DNA of 64,000 nucleotides from Rathayibacter sp. VKM Ac-2857 (GTDB taxonomy: Bacteria; Actinomycetota; Actinomycetes; Actinomycetales; Microbacteriaceae): the NCBI RefSeq assembly GCF_013205025.1, contig NZ_JABMLE010000004.1:246946-310945 (forward strand), given 5' to 3'. The stretch's first letter is position 1, and every line of letters starts with the position of its first letter. The notes beneath the pieces are model-generated. The model was not told the origin of the DNA, did not search any database, and was given only the letters and a program-made list of their open reading frames with translations. This document shows, piece by piece, positions 33,056 through 40,666 of this stretch. The translations under genes and the position numbers were made by a program.

Positions 33056-33061
33056 TAGACT
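33056..33061 (+). promoter_or_regulatory. -10 box of the TetR gene, leaderless
   Basis: TAGACT, 7 nt before ATG 33069. Confidence 0.55.
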
Positions 33062-33068
33062 GCCGGAG

Positions 33069-33755
33069 ATGTCTTCCGCTCGAGCCGCCTCTCCGCACGG
33101 AGCGGAGGCGCCCTCCGGGCCCGCGTCGGGCGACCCGCGGGCGCGCCGCACCCGCCGCCGGGTGTTCGACGCCGTCGAGCGGCTCGTCATGCAGACCGAC
33201 GGCGGTCGCGCCGAGGGCATCGCCGTCAGCGACATCGTCCGCGAGGCCGGCATCAGTCGCAGCTCGTTCTACTCGCACTTCGAGGACGCGGCGGCCGTCG
33301 CCTCCGCGCTGCTCCGCGAGGACCTCGTCGTGTCCGACGTCGCCGCGCCCGATCCGGCGGACCGCACCGGTGCCCGCGCGCTCCGGCGCGGCTACGTCCG
33401 CCTGGTCGATCGCCTCGTCGACCGGCACGCCTTCCACGCTCGCCTCCGCGCCCGCGCCTCGGCCCGCGTGGCCTCGGACGACGCCGTGCTCGACACCGTG
33501 CTCGCCCTGCACCGCCAGGTGCTCGCCCGCGTCGACGCGCCCGCCGGCACCGATCCCGAGCTGACGGCCACCTTCGCCGCCGGCGGCGTCCTCGCCGTGG
33601 TCGGCGCCTGGCTCGCGGGCGGCCTCGACGGCACGGACGAGGAGCTCGTCGAGCAGCTCGTCGCCCTCCTCCCGCCCTGGCTCGCCGACGCGCCGCTGCG
33701 GACTCCCGCTTCCTCCTCCCCACCACTACGCCCCACGATGAAAGGCACGACATGA
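33069..33755 (+). CDS. TetR-family transcriptional regulator
   Basis: 228-residue repressor-type protein. The helix-turn-helix lies at about residues 30-78 (RRRVFDAVERLV, then IAVSDIVREAGISRSSFYSH), the standard TetR recognition segment. The helical ligand domain follows to ~215, with a hydrophobic Ala/Gly-rich stretch near 175 and a Pro/Ser-rich tail. ATG 33069 is chosen for its leaderless -10 box. Its stop overlaps the carD start by 4 bp, so it is probably co-transcribed with carD. The ligand is unknown; targets could include its own promoter dyad. Confidence 0.88.
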   Translation: MSSARAASPHGAEAPSGPASGDPRARRTRRRVFDAVERLVMQTDGGRAEGIAVSDIVREAGISRSSFYSHFEDAAAVASALLREDLVVSDVAAPDPADRTGARALRRGYVRLVDRLVDRHAFHARLRARASARVASDDAVLDTVLALHRQVLARVDAPAGTDPELTATFAAGGVLAVVGAWLAGGLDGTDEELVEQLVALLPPWLADAPLRTPASSSPPLRPTMKGTT

Positions 33756-34243
33756 TGACATTCGAGGTCGGCGAGACCCTGGTCTACCCGCACCACGGAG
33801 CGGTGACGATCACCGGGCTCGAGAAGCGCTCGGTCAAGGGCGTCGAGAAGACGTTCATGACGATGAACGTGCACACCAGCGAGCTCACGATCACCCTGCC
33901 CGTCGAGAACGCCGAGCTCGTCGGCGTGCGCGAGATCATCGACGACGCCGGTGTGCAGGCCGTCTACGACGTGCTCCGCAGCGACGTGGCCGAGGAGGCC
34001 AGCAACTGGTCGCGCCGGTTCAAGGCCAACCAGGAGAAGATGGCCAGCGGCAGCGTCTACCGCGTCAGCGAGGTCGTCCGCGACCTGTGGCGCCGCGAGC
34101 AGGCCGGCGGAGTCTCGGCCGGCGAGAAGCGCATGCTGCTCAAGGCCCGCCAGATCCTGGTCTCGGAGCTCTCGCTCGCGCTGAAGGCCACCGACGAGGA
34201 GGCCTCCGCGAAGCTCGACGAGGTCCTCGCCTCGGCGATCTGA
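33752..34243 (+). CDS. carD: CarD-family RNA polymerase-binding transcription regulator
   Basis: CarD binds the RNA polymerase beta subunit and stabilises the open complex at rRNA and many other promoters. The 163-residue protein has the N-terminal RNAP-interaction (Tudor-like) domain beginning FEVGETLVYPHHGAVTI, and a C-terminal helical DNA-binding domain with NWSRRFKANQEKMASGSVY and MLLKARQILVSELSLA. Length and motifs match mycobacterial CarD. ATG 33752 overlaps the TetR stop; an ATG 3 nt later is equally possible. Confidence 0.95.
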   Translation: MMTFEVGETLVYPHHGAVTITGLEKRSVKGVEKTFMTMNVHTSELTITLPVENAELVGVREIIDDAGVQAVYDVLRSDVAEEASNWSRRFKANQEKMASGSVYRVSEVVRDLWRREQAGGVSAGEKRMLLKARQILVSELSLALKATDEEASAKLDEVLASAI

Positions 34244-34324
34244 ACCCTCTCGACGGCGCGTCCACCCTCCGGGGCGGGCGCGCCGTCGGCGTCTCCGGCG
34301 TCCTCGCCACGAGGGCGCCCGACC

Positions 34325-34330
34325 TAGGCT
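34325..34330 (+). promoter_or_regulatory. -10 box upstream of the 34398 gene
   Basis: TAGGCT, giving a leader of about 60 nt. The GTG at 34332 is too close to be the start of a transcript from it. Confidence 0.5.
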
Positions 34331-34397
34331 GGTGGAGTCGGGCTTGCGCGGTCGAGCCGCGGCGGTCCAGCACAGCGGAGTCGAACGGAGCGCGACC

Positions 34398-34922
34398 ATG
34401 ACGTCACCGGACGAGGCGGAGCGCGCCGCGACAGCGCTCCGCGAGCTGCTCGCTCGGACCGCCGCCGAGCTCGAGCGCCGCGACGTCGCCGATCAGGCCC
34501 TCGCCGAGCTCCGCCGGCCGCGCGCGATCCTCGGCTTCCGCCGCGCGCCCGTGATGGCGCCCGTCACTCGCGCCTGGCGCCTCGGCGTCCTGCTGCTCGG
34601 CCGCGACGGCGACCTCTTCGCGACCGGCTCGGTCACTCGCTCCGTCGCGCCGCTGCACGCGAACAACCAGTCGGAGTCGCAGGAGGAGCGCCGGGCCGTC
34701 CGCAAGGCGGCCTTCGACGGTCCCTTCCGCGAGGGCGAGATCGTCAACCACGGCTGGCGCCGGCTGGCGATCGACCCCGAGGGCCTCGCCGCCGGCCAGG
34801 AGCCGCTGTCGCTTCGGGGCGACCGGGTCGTCGTGCGCTGGGCGCCCGGTCTCGGCGACCAGGGCCTGATGCCGCTCGAGCGCTACCTCGCCGATCGGCT
34901 CGATCTGCTCGACGGAGCGTAG
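34398..34922 (+). CDS. Conserved hypothetical protein
   Basis: 174-residue soluble protein I do not recognise. Residues 1-50 are helical and charge-rich. The middle reads GVLLLGRDGDLFATGSVTR, then a polar APLHANNQSESQEERRAVRK and FREGEIVNHGWRRLAID, and the end is LGDQGLMPLERYLADRLDLL. No signal peptide, transmembrane segment or cysteine is seen. ATG 34398 has GGAG 7 nt upstream. It converges with the DarT-like gene. Adjacency alone would allow an antitoxin role, but its sequence has no macrodomain features. Confidence 0.75.
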   Translation: MTSPDEAERAATALRELLARTAAELERRDVADQALAELRRPRAILGFRRAPVMAPVTRAWRLGVLLLGRDGDLFATGSVTRSVAPLHANNQSESQEERRAVRKAAFDGPFREGEIVNHGWRRLAIDPEGLAAGQEPLSLRGDRVVVRWAPGLGDQGLMPLERYLADRLDLLDGA

Positions 34923-34933
34923 GAGCCGGCCGG

Positions 34934-34962
34934 ACTCCGCAGCCCGGCCTGCTCCGCGGAGT
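34934..34962. terminator. Possible bidirectional terminator between convergent genes
   Basis: ACTCCGC (34934-34940) pairs with GCGGAGT (34956-34962), with inner GC pairing. It lies between convergent stops at 34922 and 34987 and is followed by repeated GTCACTCCG units. Confidence 0.4.
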
Positions 34963-34986
34963 CACTCCGTCGAGTCACTCCGCAGG

Positions 34987-35769
34987 TCACTCCTCTTCGG
35001 CGACCGGGTGGAACCAGGGCGGGTAGACCGCGACGCGGGGCGAGGCTCCGCTGTTCTCGAACATCGCCTTGACCTTGTTCTTCATGGTGACCGACGGCAC
35101 GCCGACGACGGCGATCTCCTCGATCGGGAAGCGGTCCGGCACGAGCGCCTCGGCGCTGCGCAGCGCCGGCTCGTCGACGAGGAGCCGGGCGAAGGTGCGC
35201 ACGAGGGCGTCGCCCTCGGTGAAGCGGGTGAGCACGTGCGACGCGTCGCCGTCGCTCAGCACGGGGGCGGAGGACAGCGAGCCGACCAGGACGACGAACT
35301 GCGACGCGGTGGTGGTGTGCGCGCGGGGCGACCAGTGCGGCAGCACGCGGTCGCCGCGGAGGTCGGCCCAGAGCGCGGCGTCGGGGGAGAGGAAGAACGG
35401 GACGTAGCCGGCGACGCTGACCCCGTCCTTGACCTGGACGGCGCGGCGGTGCTCGCGGGTCGTCTCGGCGCTGACGTCGACCGCGGGGCGGCCCTCGAGG
35501 TTCTGGTCGGCGAGCACGGCGCCGGCGGCGACGATCGCCTCGAGGTTGTCGAGGTGGGTCACGTGGTAGATGCGCTGCGCGGCGACGTCCACCTGGGGGA
35601 GCGGCTTCTCGCGCGCAGTGCCGCGGGCCGCGGCGCGCGCGGTGGCCGCGCGGGACGTCCCCGGCACGCGCACCGGTGCGCGCGTGCGCCCCTGCGGCTC
35701 GGGGAGCTTGGCGGGGGAGCAGACGTCGCAGAGGGCGATGTCGAGGCCGTGGATGCATTCTTCGGGCAC
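34987..35769 (-). CDS. DarT-like ADP-ribosyltransferase (DUF4433 domain), no DarG partner seen
   Basis: DarT toxins ADP-ribosylate thymidine in single-stranded DNA. From about residue 62 the protein shows the DarT N-terminal pattern IYHVTHLDNLEAIVAAG, the arginine region TTREHRRAVQVKDGVSV, then GYVPFFLSPDAALWADLR and the acidic catalytic motif SAEALVPDRFPIEEIAVVGV. Candidate NAD-site Arg and catalytic Glu are therefore both present. The N terminus has a Cys-His motif (ECIHGLDIALCDVC), possibly zinc-binding, and a basic linker. GTG 35769 is preceded by AGAAGGA at 35779-35785. A DarG macrodomain antitoxin is not encoded nearby. 260 residues. Confidence 0.82.
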   Translation of the reverse strand: MPEECIHGLDIALCDVCSPAKLPEPQGRTRAPVRVPGTSRAATARAAARGTAREKPLPQVDVAAQRIYHVTHLDNLEAIVAAGAVLADQNLEGRPAVDVSAETTREHRRAVQVKDGVSVAGYVPFFLSPDAALWADLRGDRVLPHWSPRAHTTTASQFVVLVGSLSSAPVLSDGDASHVLTRFTEGDALVRTFARLLVDEPALRSAEALVPDRFPIEEIAVVGVPSVTMKNKVKAMFENSGASPRVAVYPPWFHPVAEEE

Positions 35770-35927
35770 GCGTGTGATCCTTCTGCGCGCGGTCTCGGGA
35801 TTCCGGCGCAAGGACGACGTTACGCGACCTCGGCGACCCCGTGCCGTCGCGGCGGTGATCCGCGGACCTCCGACGCGCCCGGCCGCGCATCGCCTGGGAG
35901 CGGGAGAAGAGCCGCATCGGCCGCGCG

Positions 35928-35933
35928 TAGCGT
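35928..35933 (+). promoter_or_regulatory. -10 box of the DUF427 gene, leaderless
   Basis: TAGCGT, 7 nt before ATG 35941. Confidence 0.5.
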
Positions 35934-35940
35934 GGGCGGG

Positions 35941-36429
35941 ATGAAGCGCACACCCCCCGCCGAGGGACAGGAATCCGTCTGGGACTACCCGCGACCGCCC
36001 AGGGTCGAGCCCACCGCCGAGCACGTCGTGGTCCGCCTCGGCGGCGTCGTCGTCGCCGACACCCGCGAGGCGTTCCGCGTCCTCGAGACCAGCCACCCGC
36101 CCGTCTACTACCTGCCGCGCTCCGCGTTCGCGGAGGGCGCGCTCGAGCCCGCTCCCGGTCGGAGCATCTGCGAGTTCAAGGGCGCGGCCTCCTACCTCAC
36201 GGTGCGCGGCGGCGGCGCGGTCGCCGAGGCCGCCGGCTGGATCTACCCCGATCCGATGCCCGGATTCGAGGAGCTCGTCGACACGGTCGCGCTCTATCCG
36301 GGACGGATGGACTCCTGCACCGTCGACGGCGAGACCGTGGAGCCGCAGCCGGGCGACTTCTACGGCGGCTGGATCACGTCGCGGGTGGTCGGTCCGTTCA
36401 AGGGCGCGCCCGGGACGATGTTCTGGTGA
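35941..36429 (+). CDS. DUF427 domain-containing protein
   Basis: 162-residue soluble beta-rich protein. The DUF427 hallmarks are visible: VVADTREAFRVLETSHPPVYYLPRS is typical of the first half (residues ~37-62), SICEFKGAASYLTV of the middle and AAGWIYPDPMPGFEELVDTV, VALYPGRMDSCTVDGE of the end. The family is widespread in actinobacteria and has no established activity. It is leaderless, divergent from the DarT-like gene and ahead of metY, with no sign of co-transcription with either. Confidence 0.87.
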   Translation: MKRTPPAEGQESVWDYPRPPRVEPTAEHVVVRLGGVVVADTREAFRVLETSHPPVYYLPRSAFAEGALEPAPGRSICEFKGAASYLTVRGGGAVAEAAGWIYPDPMPGFEELVDTVALYPGRMDSCTVDGETVEPQPGDFYGGWITSRVVGPFKGAPGTMFW

Positions 36430-36533
36430 GCAGCGCTGCTCCGGCGTAACGGCGGGTAACCACCCGACGCGCCGACCGCCTCCCGTGCCACGGTGATGCC
36501 CACTGCCGGACGGTGGACAGGAGGAGGCGGATC

Positions 36534-37841
36534 ATGGCGCAGGACGGGCATTCGGGCGACGAGGGCTGGGGCTTCTCGACCCGGCAGCTGCACGCCGGAG
36601 CGGTCGAGGACGCGCTGCACGCGCGGCGCACCCCGATCTACCTCACGGCCGGCTTCAGCTTCGACTCCTTCGACGAGGCGCGCGACCGCTTCGCCGGCGC
36701 GGACGGCTACACCTACACCCGGGTCGGCAATCCGACCACCGACGCCGTCGAGCGCCGCCTCGCCGCCCTCGAGGGCGGAGTCGACGCGCTCGTGGTCGGC
36801 AGCGGTCAGGCCGCCGTCTCGGTCGCCCTGCTCGCGCTCGCCTCCGCGGGCGATCACGTGGTCGCCGCCGCGAGCCTCTACGAGGGCACGCGCAACCTCC
36901 TGCTGGAGAACCTGGCCCGCCTCGGCATCGGCACCACCTTCGTCGAGGACGCCGACGATCCGCTCGCCTGGGCCGCGGCGATCACTCCGCGAACCCGGGC
37001 CGTCCTGATCGAGTCGATCCCGAATCCGCGCAACGACGTGGTCGACGTCCGGCTCGTCGCCGATGTCGCGCACCGCGCAGGCGTCCCCGTGGTCGTCGAC
37101 AACACCTTCGCCACCCCGTACCTCCTCCGCCCGCTCGAGCACGGGGCCGACATCGTGGTGCACTCCGCGAGCAAGTTCCTGGCCGGGCACGGCGCCGTCA
37201 TCGCCGGCGTGATCGTGGACGGCGGCCGCTTCGACTGGCGCACGCCGCAGTACCCGCACCTCGCCGCGGCGATCGAGCGCGGCGGCGACCCCGAGCGCGC
37301 CTTCGCCGACTACGCCCGCCACGTCGTCGCCGGCCGGATGGGGCCGACCGTCTCGCCGCTCACCGCCTTCCTGCTCGAGCAGGGTCTCGAGACGCTGTCG
37401 CTGCGGGTCCGCCACCAGTCGCGCAGCGCCCTCGTGGTCGCGCGCTGGCTGGAGGAGCGGCCCGAGGTCGCGAGCGTCGACTACAGCGGACTCGCCTCCA
37501 GCCCCTCGCACCCGCTCGCTCGCCGACTGCTGCCGCGCGGGCAGGGCTCGGTCTTCTCCTTCACGCTGCACGGCGGGGAGGAGGCGGCGCGCCGCTTCTC
37601 CGACGCCCTCGGCCTCTTCACCCGGATGACCCACCTCGGCGACGTCCGCTCGCTCGTGCTGCACCCGGCCTCGACCACGCACGTCGGACGCACGGCCGAC
37701 CAGCTCGCGGCCGCGGGGATCGGCCCCGGTCTGCTGCGGCTCTCGATCGGCATCGAGGACGTCGAGGACCTGCTCGCCGACCTCGAGCTCGGGCTGCGCG
37801 CCTCGGTCGTCCGGCCGCTGGTGCTGGCGGAGGCGTCGTGA
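36534..37841 (+). CDS. metY: O-acetylhomoserine sulfhydrylase (Cys/Met metabolism PLP enzyme)
   Basis: PLP enzyme of the cystathionine gamma-synthase class that makes homocysteine from O-acetylhomoserine and sulfide. The 435-residue product starts [11 protein letters not shown] and has the PLP-phosphate stretch [20 protein letters not shown], the Asp motif [15 protein letters not shown] and the PLP lysine K214 in [12 protein letters not shown]. The [20 protein letters not shown]-like segment near 375 favours the MetY branch. ATG 36534 follows GGAGGAGG (36520-36527). The next gene overlaps by 4 bp and encodes a flavin monooxygenase, hinting at use of an organosulfur source. Confidence 0.88.
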   Translation: MAQDGHSGDEGWGFSTRQLHAGAVEDALHARRTPIYLTAGFSFDSFDEARDRFAGADGYTYTRVGNPTTDAVERRLAALEGGVDALVVGSGQAAVSVALLALASAGDHVVAAASLYEGTRNLLLENLARLGIGTTFVEDADDPLAWAAAITPRTRAVLIESIPNPRNDVVDVRLVADVAHRAGVPVVVDNTFATPYLLRPLEHGADIVVHSASKFLAGHGAVIAGVIVDGGRFDWRTPQYPHLAAAIERGGDPERAFADYARHVVAGRMGPTVSPLTAFLLEQGLETLSLRVRHQSRSALVVARWLEERPEVASVDYSGLASSPSHPLARRLLPRGQGSVFSFTLHGGEEAARRFSDALGLFTRMTHLGDVRSLVLHPASTTHVGRTADQLAAAGIGPGLLRLSIGIEDVEDLLADLELGLRASVVRPLVLAEAS

Positions 37842-39178
37842 GCCGGCCGCAGCACTTCGCCTGGTTCCTCTCCCGCGGCTTCGGCCCGCAGGCCTGGGGG
37901 CAGCCCGGCTGGGAGTGGGACCACTCCTGGACGACGGCCGAGGTCTACCGGCGCAGTGCCCGCGAGCTCGAGCAGGCCGGCTTCGACCTCGTCATCATCG
38001 AGGACGCGCTCTCGCTCGGGAACGCGAGCACCCTCGACCTCCGGATCCGCCGCGCGTACGGCGGGCCCAAGCACGACCCGCTGCTGCTCGCGCCCTCGCT
38101 CTTCGAGGCGACGCAGCACCTCGGCGTCGCGCCGACCGTGAATCCGATGGCCTACAGCCCGTACCAGGCGGCGCGCCAGTTCGCGACGCTGCAGCACCTC
38201 AGCGGCGGCCGCCTCGGGCTCAACGTCGTCACCGACGTCGGCAGCAGCCGGCACTTCGGCCTGGAGCCGCTCGCGCACGACGGCGCCTACGACCGCGCGC
38301 ACGAGTGGCTCGACTCGCTCCGCGAGCTGTGGCGCAGCTGGGACGACGGCGCGCTCGTCCAGGACGAGGCGACCGGCCGCTTCGCCGACGGCGACCGGCT
38401 GCGCGCAGTGCAGCACCGAGGGACGCACTACTCCTTCGACGGTCCGCTGAACGCGCTGCCGTTCGGCACCGGATCCTCCTCGACCGCCGCCGGCCCGGGC
38501 GAGCCGATCTTCGTCTCGCCCGGCGGATCGCCGCGCGGCATCGACTTCGCGGGCGCGCAGTCCGAGATCCAGCTGGCCCTCGCCTCGCTCGACACCGCCA
38601 CGGTCCGCTCCTACCGCGAGCGGGCCCGCGCGGCGGCCGCCTCGCACGGCCGCAACCCCGACGACCTGACGATCCTGTTCGTGTTCAAGCCGATCATCGT
38701 CTCGAGCCGGGAGGAGGCGCAGCGCCTCGTCGACGCCTCCGACCACCCCGACGACGCGGCGCTGCTCACCGCGGCCGCCGCCTGGTCCAGCGACCTGGAG
38801 ACCGACCTGACCGTGCTGGACCTCGACCGCCCGATCGACCCGTCGGTCTTCGGCGAGCACGTCTCGCGCGGCAGCATCGCCGGCCTGTACGGCGGCGCCG
38901 ACGCCGACGCCCCGCTGCGCGCCCTGCTCACCGCCAAGGCGCGCCTTGGGCTGATCGCCGACCGGAGCGGAGTGGTGGGCACCGCGGAGGAGGTCGCCGA
39001 CTTCGTCCAGGAGCTCGGTGACGACGCGGACAACGACGGCTTCGCCTTCTCCGGCGACTTCCACCCGGTGACGCTGCACCGGATGCTCGACGAGCTGGTG
39101 CCGATCCTGCGTCGCCGCGGAATCCTGCGGCGGGAGTACCCGGGCGGCGGTCTGCGCGGGAGCCTCGCGGAGTTCTGA
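37838..39178 (+). CDS. FMN-dependent luciferase-like monooxygenase (NtaA/SnaA/DszA family)
   Basis: 446-residue two-component monooxygenase of the bacterial luciferase superfamily, using FMNH2 supplied by a separate reductase. Family traits are WGQPGWEWDHSWTTAEVYR, FDLVIIEDALSLGNAS, LGVAPTVNPMAYSPYQAARQ, the LSGGRLGLNVVTDV strand and RYPGG-like C-terminal residues (REYPGGGLRGSLAEF). Members oxidise nitrilotriacetate, dibenzothiophene sulfone or dimethyl sulfide-type compounds; the substrate cannot be deduced. Coupling to metY by a 4-bp overlap suggests release of sulfur that MetY then fixes. No flavin reductase gene is adjacent. Confidence 0.87.
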   Translation: MSRPQHFAWFLSRGFGPQAWGQPGWEWDHSWTTAEVYRRSARELEQAGFDLVIIEDALSLGNASTLDLRIRRAYGGPKHDPLLLAPSLFEATQHLGVAPTVNPMAYSPYQAARQFATLQHLSGGRLGLNVVTDVGSSRHFGLEPLAHDGAYDRAHEWLDSLRELWRSWDDGALVQDEATGRFADGDRLRAVQHRGTHYSFDGPLNALPFGTGSSSTAAGPGEPIFVSPGGSPRGIDFAGAQSEIQLALASLDTATVRSYRERARAAAASHGRNPDDLTILFVFKPIIVSSREEAQRLVDASDHPDDAALLTAAAAWSSDLETDLTVLDLDRPIDPSVFGEHVSRGSIAGLYGGADADAPLRALLTAKARLGLIADRSGVVGTAEEVADFVQELGDDADNDGFAFSGDFHPVTLHRMLDELVPILRRRGILRREYPGGGLRGSLAEF

Positions 39179-39201
39179 GCGGCTCGTCCCGGCCGGTCCC
39201 G

Positions 39202-39867
39202 CTAGGAGCTCGCCGCCGGCTGGGTGATCAGGAACGCGCGCGCTGCCTCGAGACCGGACACCCCGAGCGCCCACTCCGGGCGGTGGAAGGTCTCGGGCGT
39301 GACGTGGAACCGGGTCTCCTCGACCGCCACTCCGTCGGCACCGACCGTGCGCTGCGTGCCGTTGAGCTCGTACCCCAGCCCTGTCGACACCCGGATCGAG
39401 GCCGTGTTCCACGCCAGCGCGCTGCTCTCCGCCACCTCCGCACCGAGGTGGTCGAAGGCGAGCAGCAGCGCGGCCGCGCGCATCTCGCGGCCGAGACCGC
39501 GGCCCTGCGCCGCGCGCGTCAGCCACGAGCCGGAGGAGACGGTGCGCCGCGCCGCGAACTCGTCGGCGAGCAGGTCCTGGCAGCCGATCACCGCGCCGTC
39601 CTCGACGATCGCGAAGGCGATGCGCCACGACTCCGGCCGGGTCGCGGCACGGAGCGACCACTGGTAGCGGGCGAGGTCGGCGGGCAGCTGCTCGGCGGGC
39701 ACCTCGGCCCAGGCCGCGGGGAACGGCGAGCGGCCGGGCTCGTGGATCCCGGCGACGGCGGCCGCCGCGAGGGCCGGCAGATCGGCGTCGCGGACCGGGT
39801 GCAGCTCGAGGCGGGGCGTGCGCAGCACGAGGGAGAAGAGCGGCCAGGCCGCCGAGGCGTCATCCAT
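39202..39867 (-). CDS. GNAT family N-acetyltransferase (RimJ/RimL-like)
   Basis: Acetyl-CoA-dependent acetyltransferase of unknown target. The 221-residue protein opens LFSLVLRTPRLELHPVRDAD, the RimJ/RimL-type beginning, and has IVEDGAVIGCQDLL, the acetyl-CoA loop TRAAQGRGLGREMRAA near 130, and AWNTASIRVSTGLGYELNG, where the N-x-(A/R)S-x-R segment is typical. The ATG at 39867 lies 6 nt after a TACCGT hexamer on its strand. It converges with the monooxygenase gene. Confidence 0.88.
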   Translation of the reverse strand: MDDASAAWPLFSLVLRTPRLELHPVRDADLPALAAAAVAGIHEPGRSPFPAAWAEVPAEQLPADLARYQWSLRAATRPESWRIAFAIVEDGAVIGCQDLLADEFAARRTVSSGSWLTRAAQGRGLGREMRAAALLLAFDHLGAEVAESSALAWNTASIRVSTGLGYELNGTQRTVGADGVAVEETRFHVTPETFHRPEWALGVSGLEAARAFLITQPAASS

Positions 39868-39873
39868 CCGACG

Positions 39874-39879
39874 ACGGTA
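39874..39879 (-). promoter_or_regulatory. Possible -10 box of the GNAT gene, leaderless
   Basis: TACCGT on the minus strand, 6 nt from the start codon. Confidence 0.4.
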
Positions 39880-39911
39880 GCGAAGCGGCGACGCGCGCGG
39901 GGCGCCTGCAG

Positions 39912-39994
39912 TACCGGTGGTGGGACTCGAACCCACAAGCCCTCTCGGACAGAGCATTTTGAGTGCCCCGCGTCTGCCATTCCGCCACACCGGC
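39912..39994 (-). tRNA. tRNA-Leu (anticodon CAA)
   Basis: 83-nt class II tRNA. The acceptor stem GCCGGTG pairs with CACCGGT (terminal G-U), with discriminator A at 39912. The anticodon loop CTCAAAA places CAA at 39959-39961. A long variable arm is present and the T arm is GGGTTCGAGTCCC. CCA is not encoded. It reads TTG leucine codons. Confidence 0.92.
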
Positions 39995-40020
39995 TCATCA
40001 CGAGCCTGTCGAGAATACCG

Positions 40021-40026
40021 TAGGCT
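40021..40026 (+). promoter_or_regulatory. -10 box of pdtaR, leaderless
   Basis: TAGGCT, 7 nt before GTG 40034. Confidence 0.6.
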
Positions 40027-40033
40027 CTTCGGC

Positions 40034-40639
40034 GTGACAGACCAGGAAACTCCGCAGACCGCACCCCGTCGGGTCGTCGTCGCAGAGGACGAATCGCTCA
40101 TCCGCATGGACATCGTGGAGATCCTCCGCGACAACGGCTTCGAGGTCGTCGGTGAGGCGGGCGACGGCGAGACGGCCGTGGCCCTCGCCACCGAGCTGCG
40201 CCCCGATCTGGTGATCATGGACGTGAAGATGCCCCAGCTCGACGGCATCTCCGCCGCTGAGCGCCTCTCGAAGGCGCACATCGCCCCCGTCGTCCTGCTG
40301 ACCGCCTTCAGCCAGAAGGAGCTGGTCGAGCGCGCGAGCGAGGCCGGCGCCCTGGCCTACGTGGTCAAGCCGTTCACACCGAACGACCTACTGCCGGCGA
40401 TCGAGATCGCCCTCTCCCGCTACGCCCAGATCCTCACCCTCGAGGCCGAGGTCGCCGACATGGTCGAGCGCTTCGAGACCCGCAAGCTCGTCGACCGGGC
40501 CAAGGGCCTGCTGAACGAGAAGATGGGCCTCTCCGAGCCCGAGGCGTTCCGCTGGATCCAGAAGGCGTCGATGGACCGCCGCCTCACCATGCACGACGTC
40601 GCGCAGGCGATCATCGAGCAGCTCAGCCCCAAGAAGTAG
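40034..40639 (+). CDS. pdtaR: ANTAR-domain response regulator (PdtaR-like antiterminator)
   Basis: Two-domain regulator: an N-terminal receiver with phosphoacceptor D63 (LVIMDVKMPQLDG), acidic pair in VVVAEDESLI and Lys in YVVKPFTPNDLL; and a C-terminal ANTAR domain (~130-195, RKLVDRAKGLLNEKMGLSEP and DVAQAIIEQL) that binds RNA hairpins to prevent termination. The GTG start is set by the leaderless -10 box; extension upstream would run into the tRNA. Its 201 residues match Mycobacterium PdtaR, which lies near polA there too. The partner kinase PdtaS is not in this window. Confidence 0.92.
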   Translation: MTDQETPQTAPRRVVVAEDESLIRMDIVEILRDNGFEVVGEAGDGETAVALATELRPDLVIMDVKMPQLDGISAAERLSKAHIAPVVLLTAFSQKELVERASEAGALAYVVKPFTPNDLLPAIEIALSRYAQILTLEAEVADMVERFETRKLVDRAKGLLNEKMGLSEPEAFRWIQKASMDRRLTMHDVAQAIIEQLSPKK

Positions 40640-40643
40640 GGCG

Positions 40644-40665
40644 GCGGCGGCCCGAGGGCCGCGCC
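40644..40665. terminator. Possible shared terminator, pdtaR/pdxH
   Basis: GCGGCC (40647-40652) and GGCCGC (40657-40662) with a 4-nt loop, in the 27-bp gap between convergent stops. Confidence 0.5.
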
Positions 40666-40666
40666 G

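Noticed and set aside
34398-34922. DarG antitoxin for the DarT-like gene
   Set aside because: The product has no macrodomain glycine loops and is much too short for DarG, so only an unproven association remains.
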